From Rubrivivax sp. (GTDB lineage: Bacteria; Pseudomonadota; Gammaproteobacteria; Burkholderiales; Burkholderiaceae_C), in NCBI GenBank assembly GCA_020248945.1, contig JADCGQ010000013.1, positions 1 to 64,000 on the forward strand: a stretch of DNA of 64,000 nucleotides. The letters are read 5' to 3'. Shown here in pieces: positions 33,844 through 43,899 of the stretch. Within the stretch, counting starts at the first letter, position 1, and each line of letters begins with the position of its first letter. Below the pieces are notes generated by a model. It worked only from the letters and a program-made list of their open reading frames with translations, ran no database searches and was not told the DNA's origin. The position numbers were made by a program, and so were the translations under genes.

Positions 33844-35789
33844 CAGGCAGCGGCCTCCAGGGCCGTCGGCACGGCGGCGCTGCCACCCGTGCCCTGGCCG
33901 TCCATCACGTTGCGCAGGAAGCCGTCGAACATAAGCAGCGTCCACAACGGCGCGCTGTAGTCGCGCTGGCCGCTGCTGTGGGCGTCGACCAGGTGGCGCA
34001 GGTAGGTCGGGTCGAACCAGCCGGTGTCGAGCAGCCGCGGGCCGAGCAGGCTGTCGCGCACGCGCTGCTTCAGCGGACCGCGGAACCAGCGCGCCAGCGG
34101 CACCGCAAAGCCCATCTTCGGCCGGTACAGGATGTCATGCGGCAGGGCCGGCTCCATCGCCTTCTTCAGCAGCCACTTGCCTTCGTTGCCGCGCACCTTC
34201 ATGTCGGTGGGCAGCGTCGCCAGCCACTCGACCAGCGGGTGGTCCATCAGCGGCTCGCGGACCTCCAGGCTGTGCGCCATGCTGGCGCGGTCGACCTTGG
34301 TGTTGATGTCACCGACGAGGTAGGTCTTCAGGTCCAGGTACTGGATCAGCGCCAGCGGATCGTCGGTCCCGGCGTTGGCGGCATGCCGGTCGAACACCGC
34401 GCGGGCGTTGTAGCCGCCGAGCTCGCGCTTGAACGCCGGGCTGAACATCTGCGCGCGCATCGGGTCGCGCAGGATCGAGACGCTGTGGAAGTAGGCCTCG
34501 ACCGAGCTGCGCGCCATGCCCTCGAAGGTGGTCTTGGCGCGGAACATGCGCGGCGCCCAGTCGGCCTTCGGGTACACCCGTCCGAGCAGGCCGAACACCG
34601 GCCGGCGCAGGCCTGCAGGCAGTACCGAGCGCATGCGCTCTTCCATCAGGTGCAGTCGGTAGCGCCGGTAGCCGCCGAAGCTCTCGTCGCCACCGTCGCC
34701 CGAAAGCGCCACCGTCACGCGCTTGCGCGCCAGCTGGCACACCCGGTAGGTCGGGATCGCCGAGCTGTCGGCGTAGGGCTCGTCGTAGAGGCTGGCCAGC
34801 GTGTCGAGCAGGCCGAAGTCGTCGCTCTTGACGGTCTCGACGAAGTGGTCGGTGCGGTAGCGGTCGGCCACCGTCTTGGCGAACGCCGCTTCATCGAAGG
34901 CCGGGTCGTCGAAGGCGATCGAGCAGGTGTGCACCGGCGCGTCCGACAGCCCCGCCATCGTCGCGACCACGGCCGAGCTGTCCACGCCGCCGCTCAGGAA
35001 GGCGCCAAGCGGCACCTCGGAGATCATGCGCAGCTTCACCGATTCGGCCAGCCGCTCGCGCAGCTCGACCTGGGCATCGGCCGCCGAGACCGGGTTGTCG
35101 AGCGTGAAGCGCACATCCCAGTAGGGGTTGGACTGCGGCATCGGCTCGCCACGCCGCCACAGCATCAGGTGCCCGGGCTCGAGCTTGCGCGCCTGGCGGA
35201 AGACGGTCCGCGGCTCGGCCGAATAGCCAAGCGCGAAGTACTCCTCCACCGCATACGGGTCGATCTCGCGCTTCAGGCCGCCGTGGGCCAGCAGGGTCTT
35301 CAGTTCGGAGCCGAAGAGCAGCCAGCCGTCGTCCAGCAACGCGTAGTGCATGGGCTTGACGCCGAGCCGGTCGCGCGCCATGAACAGGGTCTGCTTCGTC
35401 CGGTCCCAGAGCGTGAACGCGAACATGCCGCGCAGCCGCTGCACGCAATCCGCACCCCAGGCCCGCCAGGCGTTGACGATGACTTCGGTGTCGCTCTTGG
35501 TCCGGAACGCCAAGCCCAGGGCCTGCAGTTCGGCCATCAGCGGCTGGTAGTTGTAGATCTCGCCGTTGAACACGATGACGACGCTGCCGTCGGCGCTGTG
35601 CAGCGGCTGCTGGCCGGTGGCGATGTCGATGATCGACAGCCGCCGGTGGCCGAAGCCCAGGCCCGGCTCAAGGTGCACGCTGCCTTCGTCCGGGCCGCGG
35701 TGGTGCTGAGCATCGTTCATGCGCGCCAGCACGCTAGCGTCGGGCGCGCGCGCGCCACGGGTATCGAAGAGGCCGGTGATACCGCACAT
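33843..35789 (-). CDS. XrtA-associated amidotransferase 1 (asparagine synthase family)
   Basis: 648 residues, closest to the exosortase A-specific amidotransferase 1 family. Cys2 in MCGITGLFDTRG is the glutaminase nucleophile, followed by HRGPDEG, HRRLSIIDIATGQQPL and FNGEIYNY. The synthetase loop SGGVDSS is at residues 266-272 and ALSGDGGDESFGGYRR follows. It should transfer glutamine nitrogen to an EPS precursor. The ATG at 35789 is chosen because it supplies Cys2; seven further upstream codons are out of family. It is the first gene of the eleven-gene operon; its promoter must be in 35790-36626. Confidence 0.93.
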   Translation of the reverse strand: MCGITGLFDTRGARAPDASVLARMNDAQHHRGPDEGSVHLEPGLGFGHRRLSIIDIATGQQPLHSADGSVVIVFNGEIYNYQPLMAELQALGLAFRTKSDTEVIVNAWRAWGADCVQRLRGMFAFTLWDRTKQTLFMARDRLGVKPMHYALLDDGWLLFGSELKTLLAHGGLKREIDPYAVEEYFALGYSAEPRTVFRQARKLEPGHLMLWRRGEPMPQSNPYWDVRFTLDNPVSAADAQVELRERLAESVKLRMISEVPLGAFLSGGVDSSAVVATMAGLSDAPVHTCSIAFDDPAFDEAAFAKTVADRYRTDHFVETVKSDDFGLLDTLASLYDEPYADSSAIPTYRVCQLARKRVTVALSGDGGDESFGGYRRYRLHLMEERMRSVLPAGLRRPVFGLLGRVYPKADWAPRMFRAKTTFEGMARSSVEAYFHSVSILRDPMRAQMFSPAFKRELGGYNARAVFDRHAANAGTDDPLALIQYLDLKTYLVGDINTKVDRASMAHSLEVREPLMDHPLVEWLATLPTDMKVRGNEGKWLLKKAMEPALPHDILYRPKMGFAVPLARWFRGPLKQRVRDSLLGPRLLDTGWFDPTYLRHLVDAHSSGQRDYSAPLWTLLMFDGFLRNVMDGQGTGGSAAVPTALEAAA

Positions 35790-36626
35790 GGGCTGGTCAG
35801 GTGGGCTCAAGCCCCGAATCCAAAGCCTGGAATCCTACGCCAGCACCTCGTCCCGGTCGGTGCGGTCATGGCGGCGCAGGCTGGGCCGCATGACTTCTGG
35901 CACGAAGATATGCCGGGCACTCGCAGAACCCGGGAGCTAGACAATCGGATGTGTCTGCTATCGCTCAAACAGAGGTGCTCAATTGATCTGTGACCTTGTT
36001 ACTGGACAGAGGAGCTTGAAGCCTTCGTAAGGAAGCTCAGGTGGTTCATGAGCGAAGAAGTAGTGTTTGCATCTTCAAGGTTTCGGCTTAGTGCGTGGGG
36101 TTGCATTCGGGCGCGGGGCCTTTCGCACTGATCAGTACGTAACTTGCCACGCGCCGACAGCCATCGAAGCTGAGCGAGTTCTAGAGTTCGGTCAACGCTC
36201 AGAGGTCGCAGAGATTCTGCGCCGCTTCGATGCTCGCATTGGGAGCAGCAGGCGCAAAGGCGCGCTCTTGCCGGTCACGCGTAGCAAGCCTGTGGACGGA
36301 CTCCAACTCCGAGTTCCGCAAATCCGGGCGCCCCACGGAGGCCACGGTAAGCTGCTCGAGCCGCCCGGCGTCATCACTACGGGCCTCTAAGAGTTGGACG
36401 TAGCTCCGCGAGAAGCCGTGGGGGAGCTTGATTGAATCGGAGAGTCAGCTCTTCTGCCGCCATGGACTGTCGAAGTTGGGAAGTCAGTCTACGCCGGGAG
36501 GGCTGCCGTGGATGTACGGCCAGAAGCAGGTCGGCGCCTCAGATTCAATGCCATCCCGCCTTTAGCACCGGACCTCGACATCGATTGTGACGAACGCGTC
36601 TAGCGGTTGCGCCGGAGGCCGCGCTC
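35790..36626. other. Lower-GC stretch without a recognisable gene
   Basis: An 837-base gap, by far the longest in the window, with visibly more A and T than its neighbours. Both flanking operons run on the minus strand, so the left part must hold the promoter of the amidotransferase operon. Short open frames exist, such as a plus-strand 107-codon frame at 36067-36390, but none resembles a protein I know and none has a good ribosome binding site. No inverted terminal repeats or transposase motifs are seen. Confidence 0.55.
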
Positions 36627-37790
36627 TCACCGAGATGACCTTGTTTCCGGAGGTCGCATGCAGTTGTAGATGGCTTCATAGTTGCGCACCATGGAGGCGA
36701 GGCTGTACTTGGCCAGAACCCGATCGCGTCCACGCTGCCCCATTCGACGAGCCTCGGCTGGCGATTCCGAGAGGCGCCGCAGCGCGAGAGCTAGCGCGTC
36801 AGGACGACCCGCTTCGACCAGATGCCCAGTCAAGCCATCCTCAACAAGCTCCGAGTTAGCGCCCACCTTGGTCGCGATCACAGGAAGGGCAGAGGCCATG
36901 GCCTCGAGAATGGTGTTGGATATCCCTTCTGCCAGCGACGGCAAGACGAACCCGTCGAGGCCGCGCATAACCTCTGGCACGTCGCCACGCTGACCGGCAA
37001 ACCACGCCAGATCAGACAGCCCCGCTTCGGCAAGCACTGCCTCACACTCAGCGCGCAAAGGTCCGTCTCCCACGAACACCAGCCGCACGCGCTTGCGCAG
37101 TAGAGGAGCATCACGGAGGGCCGTCACGAAGGCCCGCGCGAGCGTCGGCTGCGACTTCACGGTTAGCATGCGACCGACCGTACCGAGAATCCACAGAGAT
37201 GGGTCGTCGAAAGGGCAGCCCGTGATCGCAGCCCGACCGTTCTGCGCTGGCGAAAAGCACTCGGCATCGACCCCGTTATAGATGGTGTGCAGGCGCTCGG
37301 GCGGCGTGCCGACTCGGGTGCGGCAGTAGTCGGCAAGCTCGCGGCCGAGCGCGATTGTGTGGTGCACGAAGGGCCGGTAGGCGCGCCGCATCCACTGATG
37401 CTTGCGACTGGTGCCGTGGGGGTCTTCGACATCGCGGCCGTGTTCGCCATGCACCCGTCCGGGCACGCCGGCCCACCAGGCCGCGGCTTGGGCCTCGAGT
37501 GCGGCTAGGTTGCGGGTGTGAACGATGGCGGGCCGCAGATCGCGGAACAGCCGTGCCAGCGCCGGCCACTGCATGCAGCCCTGGCCCGGGGGCTTGTGCA
37601 GCGCATGCAGGGCCACGCCGGAGGTATGGATGCGCGCGGCAAAGCCAGCGTCGATGTGTGTGAGCGATACCACCGCGTGGCGCCAGCGCTCGGGCGGGAG
37701 GCGGTTGATCAGGTTAACGACGCCGTTTTCCAGGCCGCCCACTGCGAAGCGGTAAACGACGTGGCAGATCAGTGGGCGGAGTTCAGGCAC
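36627..37790 (-). CDS. XrtA-associated glycosyltransferase, stp2-type (GT4)
   Basis: 387-residue GT-B glycosyltransferase of the second PEP-CTERM/EpsH1-associated family. It opens with ICHVVYRFAVGGLENGVVN, has VHTRNLAALEAQ near residue 90, VHGEHGRDVEDP near 115, YNGVDAECFSP near 172 and the donor-binding region LPSLAEGISNTILEAMA near 280. Cytoplasmic sugar addition. The start is a GTG at 37790. Base composition is slightly less GC-rich near its 3' end, next to the low-GC gap. Confidence 0.92.
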   Translation of the reverse strand: MPELRPLICHVVYRFAVGGLENGVVNLINRLPPERWRHAVVSLTHIDAGFAARIHTSGVALHALHKPPGQGCMQWPALARLFRDLRPAIVHTRNLAALEAQAAAWWAGVPGRVHGEHGRDVEDPHGTSRKHQWMRRAYRPFVHHTIALGRELADYCRTRVGTPPERLHTIYNGVDAECFSPAQNGRAAITGCPFDDPSLWILGTVGRMLTVKSQPTLARAFVTALRDAPLLRKRVRLVFVGDGPLRAECEAVLAEAGLSDLAWFAGQRGDVPEVMRGLDGFVLPSLAEGISNTILEAMASALPVIATKVGANSELVEDGLTGHLVEAGRPDALALALRRLSESPAEARRMGQRGRDRVLAKYSLASMVRNYEAIYNCMRPPETRSSR

Positions 37791-37856
37791 GTGCGCAACC
37801 GGGGCTACGACAGGCTCAGCCCGGCGGAGTTGGGCTTAGGCGGCACGGGGTTGGCC

Positions 37857-39137
<1,281 letters not shown>

Positions 39138-39173
39138 GGGGGGGAAGTTCCGATGTGCAAGTGAAGCAAGGTT

Positions 39174-40748
39174 TCAGCGAGCCGAGGAGCGCACCTGCTC
39201 CAGGTGCGCCACCAGCGCCGGCAGGTGCTGGCCGATGAAGGTGTCGACGCGGTTAACCGCCGCGGGGCCGTCGCCGTTGGTGTAGATGGTCAGGAGTGCG
39301 GCATCGTCGCCCTGGCCTCCTAGTCGCGTCAGCACGCCGGCTGCCACGGCTTGCTGGCCACTTGTGGTCAGACGGCCGCCGGCCCACAGCACTTGCCGCA
39401 CCACGAGCGCGTCGCGCTGCGCGCTGATCGCGCCAGTGCGACCGCCCACCAGTTGGGTGGCCCGCATCGCCACCGCATCCGCGCCTAGTCCGGGGACCGG
39501 CACGCGCACGGTGCCGCCTGACAAGCGGTTCCAGTAAGAGTCGTCCGAACGGACCAGTACGTTGTTGGAACTCGTGACCTTGATGCCGTAAGTCTGGTGG
39601 CGGTAATAGCCCACGTCCACGGTCACAGGCTGGCCGTCGACGGTGTACACGCGGTGCGCTTGGGCGGCTGCGCCTTCGAAGTGGGGCTGCAGTTTCAGCG
39701 TCTGGTCTGCCGCCGCGGGCGCTCCGGGCAGATCGGGCAGCACCAGCTTCAACGGCGGCATGGTCGAAGGGTGCTGCAGCGCCCATGACGCCGCAGGACC
39801 GATGGCCAAGGCGGCGACCGCCAGTCCGGCCGCGGGCCACTGTCGCAGCCCGAAGGCACCCTGCATGGCTGCGGGCCCGACGGTCGGAGAGGGATCCGGC
39901 TCAAGCGGGGGCTCTGACCAGCGCGCGCCAATCACGAACATGATGCCGATGACGACGCCGAAGAACACCCAACCGTAGATGAGGTGGTCCACGCCGACGG
40001 CGATCTTGTTGCCCGACAGGTGCCCGAGCATCACGATCATGTAGGCGCGCACCCAGTTGGCCACGATGGGCACGAGGATGGACACGCCGACGAAGATCCA
40101 GCGCCGCTTGGCCGAGTTGTAGTTGAGGTAAGCGAACAGCGTGCCTACCATGAAGCTAGCGATGAGGTAGCGCACACCGCTGCAGGCCTCGACCACGCTC
40201 CAGGCGCCCGAGGGGATGATGAACTGCAGGCCCTCGCGGTACACCGGTATGCCGGTGGCGACCAGCGCCCACACGGTGAAGTCGGCCGTCCACTCCATCA
40301 TCACGTCGGTGGTGAACTCGCCGATCGGCACCATGAAGAGCAGGAAGCCGAGCGGGAACATGATCTGCCGCGCCACCGCCAGGCCCAGCACGGCCGGCAC
40401 GGCAAGCACCAGCAGCGCCGTCACCGCCAGCTGCGTGACGGCGTTGATGCCGGCCAGGTCGCCGAGCAGCCAGCCGAAGGCCACCACCGCCATGGGCAGC
40501 AGCACCCAGGGCGCGGGCTTAGGCGTCAGCAGGACCAGCTCTCCGCGCAGGCGCCACACCAGCCAGATCACGATGGGCGGCACGAGCCAGGCGTGGGCGA
40601 AGGTCTCGGAGCGTGTCCAGATGCCAGCCATCGCGACGAAAGTGTCGCGATACAGAAGGCCGATGGCCAGCAAAACAGCCAAAACCGACAGTAAGGCAGG
40701 ACGCCATGGCGACAGGGCGGTTGGAAAGGAGACGATAGTGGTGGACAT
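39174..40748 (-). CDS. xrtA: Exosortase A with C-terminal EpsI domain
   Basis: 524-residue integral membrane transpeptidase-like enzyme that cleaves PEP-CTERM proteins at the membrane. About eight helices fill residues 15-275; the catalytic triad-like residues are Cys189 in VVEACSGVRYL, Arg234 in NWVRAYMI and His255 in VGVDHLIYGW. Residues 290-524 form the periplasmic EpsI domain usual for XrtA. The ATG at 40748 follows AGGGTGAG at good spacing; a GTG at 40760 overlapping the FemAB stop is the alternative. Its known local substrate is the PEP-CTERM protein at 53367. Confidence 0.96.
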   Translation of the reverse strand: MSTTIVSFPTALSPWRPALLSVLAVLLAIGLLYRDTFVAMAGIWTRSETFAHAWLVPPIVIWLVWRLRGELVLLTPKPAPWVLLPMAVVAFGWLLGDLAGINAVTQLAVTALLVLAVPAVLGLAVARQIMFPLGFLLFMVPIGEFTTDVMMEWTADFTVWALVATGIPVYREGLQFIIPSGAWSVVEACSGVRYLIASFMVGTLFAYLNYNSAKRRWIFVGVSILVPIVANWVRAYMIVMLGHLSGNKIAVGVDHLIYGWVFFGVVIGIMFVIGARWSEPPLEPDPSPTVGPAAMQGAFGLRQWPAAGLAVAALAIGPAASWALQHPSTMPPLKLVLPDLPGAPAAADQTLKLQPHFEGAAAQAHRVYTVDGQPVTVDVGYYRHQTYGIKVTSSNNVLVRSDDSYWNRLSGGTVRVPVPGLGADAVAMRATQLVGGRTGAISAQRDALVVRQVLWAGGRLTTSGQQAVAAGVLTRLGGQGDDAALLTIYTNGDGPAAVNRVDTFIGQHLPALVAHLEQVRSSAR

Positions 40749-40756
40749 GCTCAATC

Positions 40757-41794
40757 TCACCCTAGGCTCTTGACGATGTGCGGCCCCAGCCAGTTCGCCA
40801 CGCCCAGCGGCAGCCGGCGCCAGCCTTCGATCATCAGCCGGTACTTCGCGTTGGTCGGGTTGTTCTGGGGCACGGTGTCGCGCTTGTAGAGGCGGTACTC
40901 GTAGTGCAGGGGTTCGGGCTCGAAGCCCCAGTTCTTCTTGAAGTCGAACGGGCCGGTGCCGCGCTTGCTGCGGCCGTAGTCGAACGTGGTGCAGCCGCGC
41001 GCCGCCGCGCGGCGCATCAGCTCCCAGTATTTGAAGTCATTGGCCGCCAGGCCGCGGGCAGCTTCGTCGTCGCCGGCATAGTAGGGCAGCACTTCGTCAC
41101 GGAAGTAGAAGCTCACCACGCTCGAGAGCAGCCGGCCCTCGGGCGAGGTGACGGTGAGTACTTCACAGTCCTTGCCGAACTCGCGCTTCAGCGTCTCGAA
41201 CCAGCGCTTGGGCAGCGCCGGCGTGCCGTGGCGGTGCACGTTGTCGGCGTACAGCGCGAAGAAGCGCTCCATGCCCTCGTCCTGCGTCGCCACGAGGCCG
41301 TTCTTGATGCCCTTGCGCACCATCGCGCGCTGCTTGCGCGGGATGGCATTCATGTTGGCCTCGTCGTCGGCCGTGATGGCCTTGCGGAAGGTGACGTACA
41401 GGTCCTGCTCGGGCCAGTCGGGGTGGCGGCGCGTGGTGTGGCGCAGCTCCAGATGCGGCACGTCGAGCTGGCGCGCCATCGCATCGGCTGCGGCCACCAG
41501 GGCTTGCGCGCTGGCCTCGTCGGCCGCCGCCACGCCGCCGTACACGCAGAACGGCAGGCTGGTGAGCGAGTTGCCGAACAGCCGGCTCTTCACATGCGCC
41601 AGCGGCAGCACGCCGGTGATGCGGCCAGCCTGCGTGGCCTGCAGGAAGTGCGTCTCGTGGCGGAACACGCTTTCGAGCGCGCGGCCCCAGCCGCTGAGGT
41701 GGCAAAAGCGCGCCTCGGGGCATTCGCGCACGAAGGCGTCCCAGCGCGACGCCGCGGTGGCGTCGCCTACCGAAAGGCGATCGACCTGCACCAT
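40757..41794 (-). CDS. XrtA-associated FemAB-type acyl/aminoacyltransferase
   Basis: 345 residues of the FemAB family specific to PEP-CTERM systems. Signature parts are ARFCHLSGWGRALESVF, PFCVYGGV, MNAIPRKQRAMVRKGIKNGL near residue 150, FDYGRSKRGTGPFDFKKNWGF near residue 285. FemAB enzymes add amino acids from aminoacyl-tRNA or acyl groups; here it probably modifies the EPS or a lipid intermediate. It overlaps or abuts xrtA and follows the deacetylase by nine bases. Confidence 0.93.
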   Translation of the reverse strand: MVQVDRLSVGDATAASRWDAFVRECPEARFCHLSGWGRALESVFRHETHFLQATQAGRITGVLPLAHVKSRLFGNSLTSLPFCVYGGVAAADEASAQALVAAADAMARQLDVPHLELRHTTRRHPDWPEQDLYVTFRKAITADDEANMNAIPRKQRAMVRKGIKNGLVATQDEGMERFFALYADNVHRHGTPALPKRWFETLKREFGKDCEVLTVTSPEGRLLSSVVSFYFRDEVLPYYAGDDEAARGLAANDFKYWELMRRAAARGCTTFDYGRSKRGTGPFDFKKNWGFEPEPLHYEYRLYKRDTVPQNNPTNAKYRLMIEGWRRLPLGVANWLGPHIVKSLG

Positions 41795-41803
41795 GTTCGC
41801 GCC

Positions 41804-42736
41804 TCAGCCGCGGGCGGTGGCCGGCGTGCGCGGGTGGGCGGCAGTGGCGCGGGTGGGCGGCCGGCTGGCGGCGCCGCCGCCGAGGAAGATCTGGTCCATG
41901 CGGCCCCAGCGGAAATCGCCCAGCAGCTGCTGAAGGCGCGCTTCCATTCGGCCGATGTTCACGTAGTGGCGGAAGCGGCTCTTGGCGTCGATGCCGGCCA
42001 CGCGCGGCTGGCCGGCGTCGATCTCCCAGGGGTGGAAGTAGAAGACGGCCGACTCGTCGTCGTCGCGGTTGACCTTGCCGATCATCCAGCGCGAGACGGC
42101 ATACGGCAGCAGCCGGAAGTAGCCGCCGCCACTGGACGGCAGGTTGCGCTTGAAAAGGCGCAACGTCGTCACCGGCACCTCCAGCAGGCCGTTCGGCAGC
42201 CGGTAGGCGAAGCGCGGCGAATCGGGCATGCCGTAGTGATCGTGCTTGATCGGGTAGATGCTGCTGCTGTACTGGTAGCCCGCCTCGGCCAGCGTGTCGA
42301 AGGCCCACAGGTTGGCGGTGCCGATCGAAAAGCTCGGCGCGCGGTAGCCGCGCACGGCGCGGCCGCCCAGGTCTTCGAGGATGGTCTTGGCGCGGCTCAC
42401 GTCGGCATGGAAGGTGGCGCGGTTGAGATCGCTCGCGCGCTCGTGGCCGTAGCCGTGGCTGGCCAGCTCGTGGCCTTGCTCGACGATGTCGCGCACCAGC
42501 TGCGGGTAGCGCTCGGCGATCCAGCCGAGCGTGAAGAACGTGGCCTTCACGTCGCGCGCGGCCAGCAGCTCGAGGATGCGGTTCACGTTGCGCTCGACGC
42601 GGCACTCCCGGGTGTCCCACTCGTCGCGCCGGATGTAGGGCGCGAAGGCGGAGACCTGGAAGTAGTCTTCCACGTCGATCGTCAGGGCATTGATGGGCCC
42701 CGACAGCGGCGGGGCCCCGGGCTTGAGCGCGGGCAT
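41804..42736 (-). CDS. XrtA system polysaccharide deacetylase
   Basis: 310-residue NodB-type deacetylase of the PEP-CTERM-associated family with the extra C-terminal domain (formerly DUF3473). Motif 1 is LTIDVEDYFQV near residue 18, the zinc-binding pair is in ELASHGYGHE near residue 90, and RGYRAPSFSIG is near 128; FYFHPWEID near 230 carries the late histidine. It probably de-N-acetylates the polymer. No signal peptide is seen. Confidence 0.94.
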   Translation of the reverse strand: MPALKPGAPPLSGPINALTIDVEDYFQVSAFAPYIRRDEWDTRECRVERNVNRILELLAARDVKATFFTLGWIAERYPQLVRDIVEQGHELASHGYGHERASDLNRATFHADVSRAKTILEDLGGRAVRGYRAPSFSIGTANLWAFDTLAEAGYQYSSSIYPIKHDHYGMPDSPRFAYRLPNGLLEVPVTTLRLFKRNLPSSGGGYFRLLPYAVSRWMIGKVNRDDDESAVFYFHPWEIDAGQPRVAGIDAKSRFRHYVNIGRMEARLQQLLGDFRWGRMDQIFLGGGAASRPPTRATAAHPRTPATARG

Positions 42737-42747
42737 GGCCGGGATTG

Positions 42748-43890
42748 TCAGCCGGCGCCCGCCTGCAGCCAGCGGTACAAATCGGCAGCGATGCGCTCGG
42801 CGGCGCGGCCATCCCAGTTTTCGGGGACGCGGCCGCTCTTGCCCTGACCGGCCAGGATGGCGCTGACGCCGTCGCGGATGGCCTGCACGTCGCGGCCGAC
42901 CATGGTGTTGGTGCCTTCGTCCACAGTGATGGGGCGCTCGGTGTTCTCGCGCAGCGTCAGGCAGGGCACGCCCAGGGCGGTGGTTTCTTCCTGCAGGCCG
43001 CCGCTGTCCGTCAGCACCACGGTGGCGCCGGCCATCAGGCCCAGCATCTCGAGATAGCCCTGCGGCGGCAGCAAGGCCATGCGGCCGTTGTCGACCAGGT
43101 GCTGCAGGCCGAAGCGCTCGATGTTGCCGCGCGTGCGCGGGTGCAGCGCAAACACGAGCGGCAGGCGCTCCGACACCTCGCGCAGCACGCCGAGCAGGCT
43201 GCTCAGCGTGGCTGCGTCGTCCACGTTGCTTGGGCGGTGCAAGGTGACAACGCCATAGCCACCCGCGGCACGCACCAGGGCGGGGTCGGCGCCGTGCGCA
43301 GCCAGCGTGTCGGCCGGGGGCCGCGCATGGGGGCGGTTCGACAGCAGCGAGTCAATCATCACGTTGCCGGCAAAGCACACGCGCTCTTCCGCGACGCCCT
43401 CGCGCAGCAGGTTGGCCAGCGCGCTGCGCTCGGTGGTGTACAGGCGGTCGGCCACCTGGTCAGTGAGCACGCGGTTGATCTCTTCGGGCATGCGGCGGTC
43501 CCAGCTGCGCAGGCCGGCCTCCACATGCACCACGGGCACGCCCTTCTTCACCGCCACCAGCGTGCAGGCGAGCGTGGAGTTCACGTCGCCCACTACCAGC
43601 ACGCAGCTGGGCTTGTGCTCGTCCATGGCGGGCTCGAAGCGCTTCATCACCTCGGCCGTCTGCACGGCGTGGCTGCCGGAGCCGACCTCGAGGTTGATGT
43701 CGGGGCGCGGCAGGCGCAGGTCGGTGAAGAGCTGGTCGCTCATGCTGGCGTCGTAGTGCTGGCCGGTGTGCACCAGCAAAGCCGGCAGCGGCGGCTGGTG
43801 CTCGGCCAGCGCGCGCAGGATGGGTGCCATCTTCATGAAGTTGGGCCGTGCACCGACGATGCACATCACCGGGCCGTTCAAGGCGCTCAT
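42748..43890 (-). CDS. wecB: UDP-N-acetylglucosamine 2-epimerase
   Basis: 380-residue non-hydrolysing epimerase that interconverts UDP-GlcNAc and UDP-ManNAc. Motifs: VGARPNFMKMAPI at residue 12, HTGQHYDASMSD, VHVEAGLRSWDRRMPEEINR, VTLHRPSNVDD, and LTDSGGLQEETTALG near 290. Length and sequence are full and intact. The product can feed the TviB-like dehydrogenase to give ManNAcA-type sugars. It ends 11 bases before the deacetylase. Confidence 0.95.
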   Translation of the reverse strand: MSALNGPVMCIVGARPNFMKMAPILRALAEHQPPLPALLVHTGQHYDASMSDQLFTDLRLPRPDINLEVGSGSHAVQTAEVMKRFEPAMDEHKPSCVLVVGDVNSTLACTLVAVKKGVPVVHVEAGLRSWDRRMPEEINRVLTDQVADRLYTTERSALANLLREGVAEERVCFAGNVMIDSLLSNRPHARPPADTLAAHGADPALVRAAGGYGVVTLHRPSNVDDAATLSSLLGVLREVSERLPLVFALHPRTRGNIERFGLQHLVDNGRMALLPPQGYLEMLGLMAGATVVLTDSGGLQEETTALGVPCLTLRENTERPITVDEGTNTMVGRDVQAIRDGVSAILAGQGKSGRVPENWDGRAAERIAADLYRWLQAGAG

Positions 43891-43899
43891 GCCGACACC

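Noticed and set aside
30641-33886. 1081-codon minus-strand frame suggesting a giant glycosyltransferase-amidotransferase fusion
   Set aside because: The first ~420 codons are an out-of-frame reading of the GT4 gene at 32626-33843; Met-Cys2 at 32620 marks the true start of the amidotransferase.
35898-35914. Sigma-54-like string TGGCACGAAGATATGC on the plus strand
   Set aside because: The GG to GC spacing is one base too long and it points away from the minus-strand operon, with no plus-strand gene behind it.
36067-36390. 107-codon plus-strand open frame in the low-GC gap
   Set aside because: No ribosome binding site, no similarity I can recognise, and equally long frames occur by chance on both strands in GC-rich DNA.
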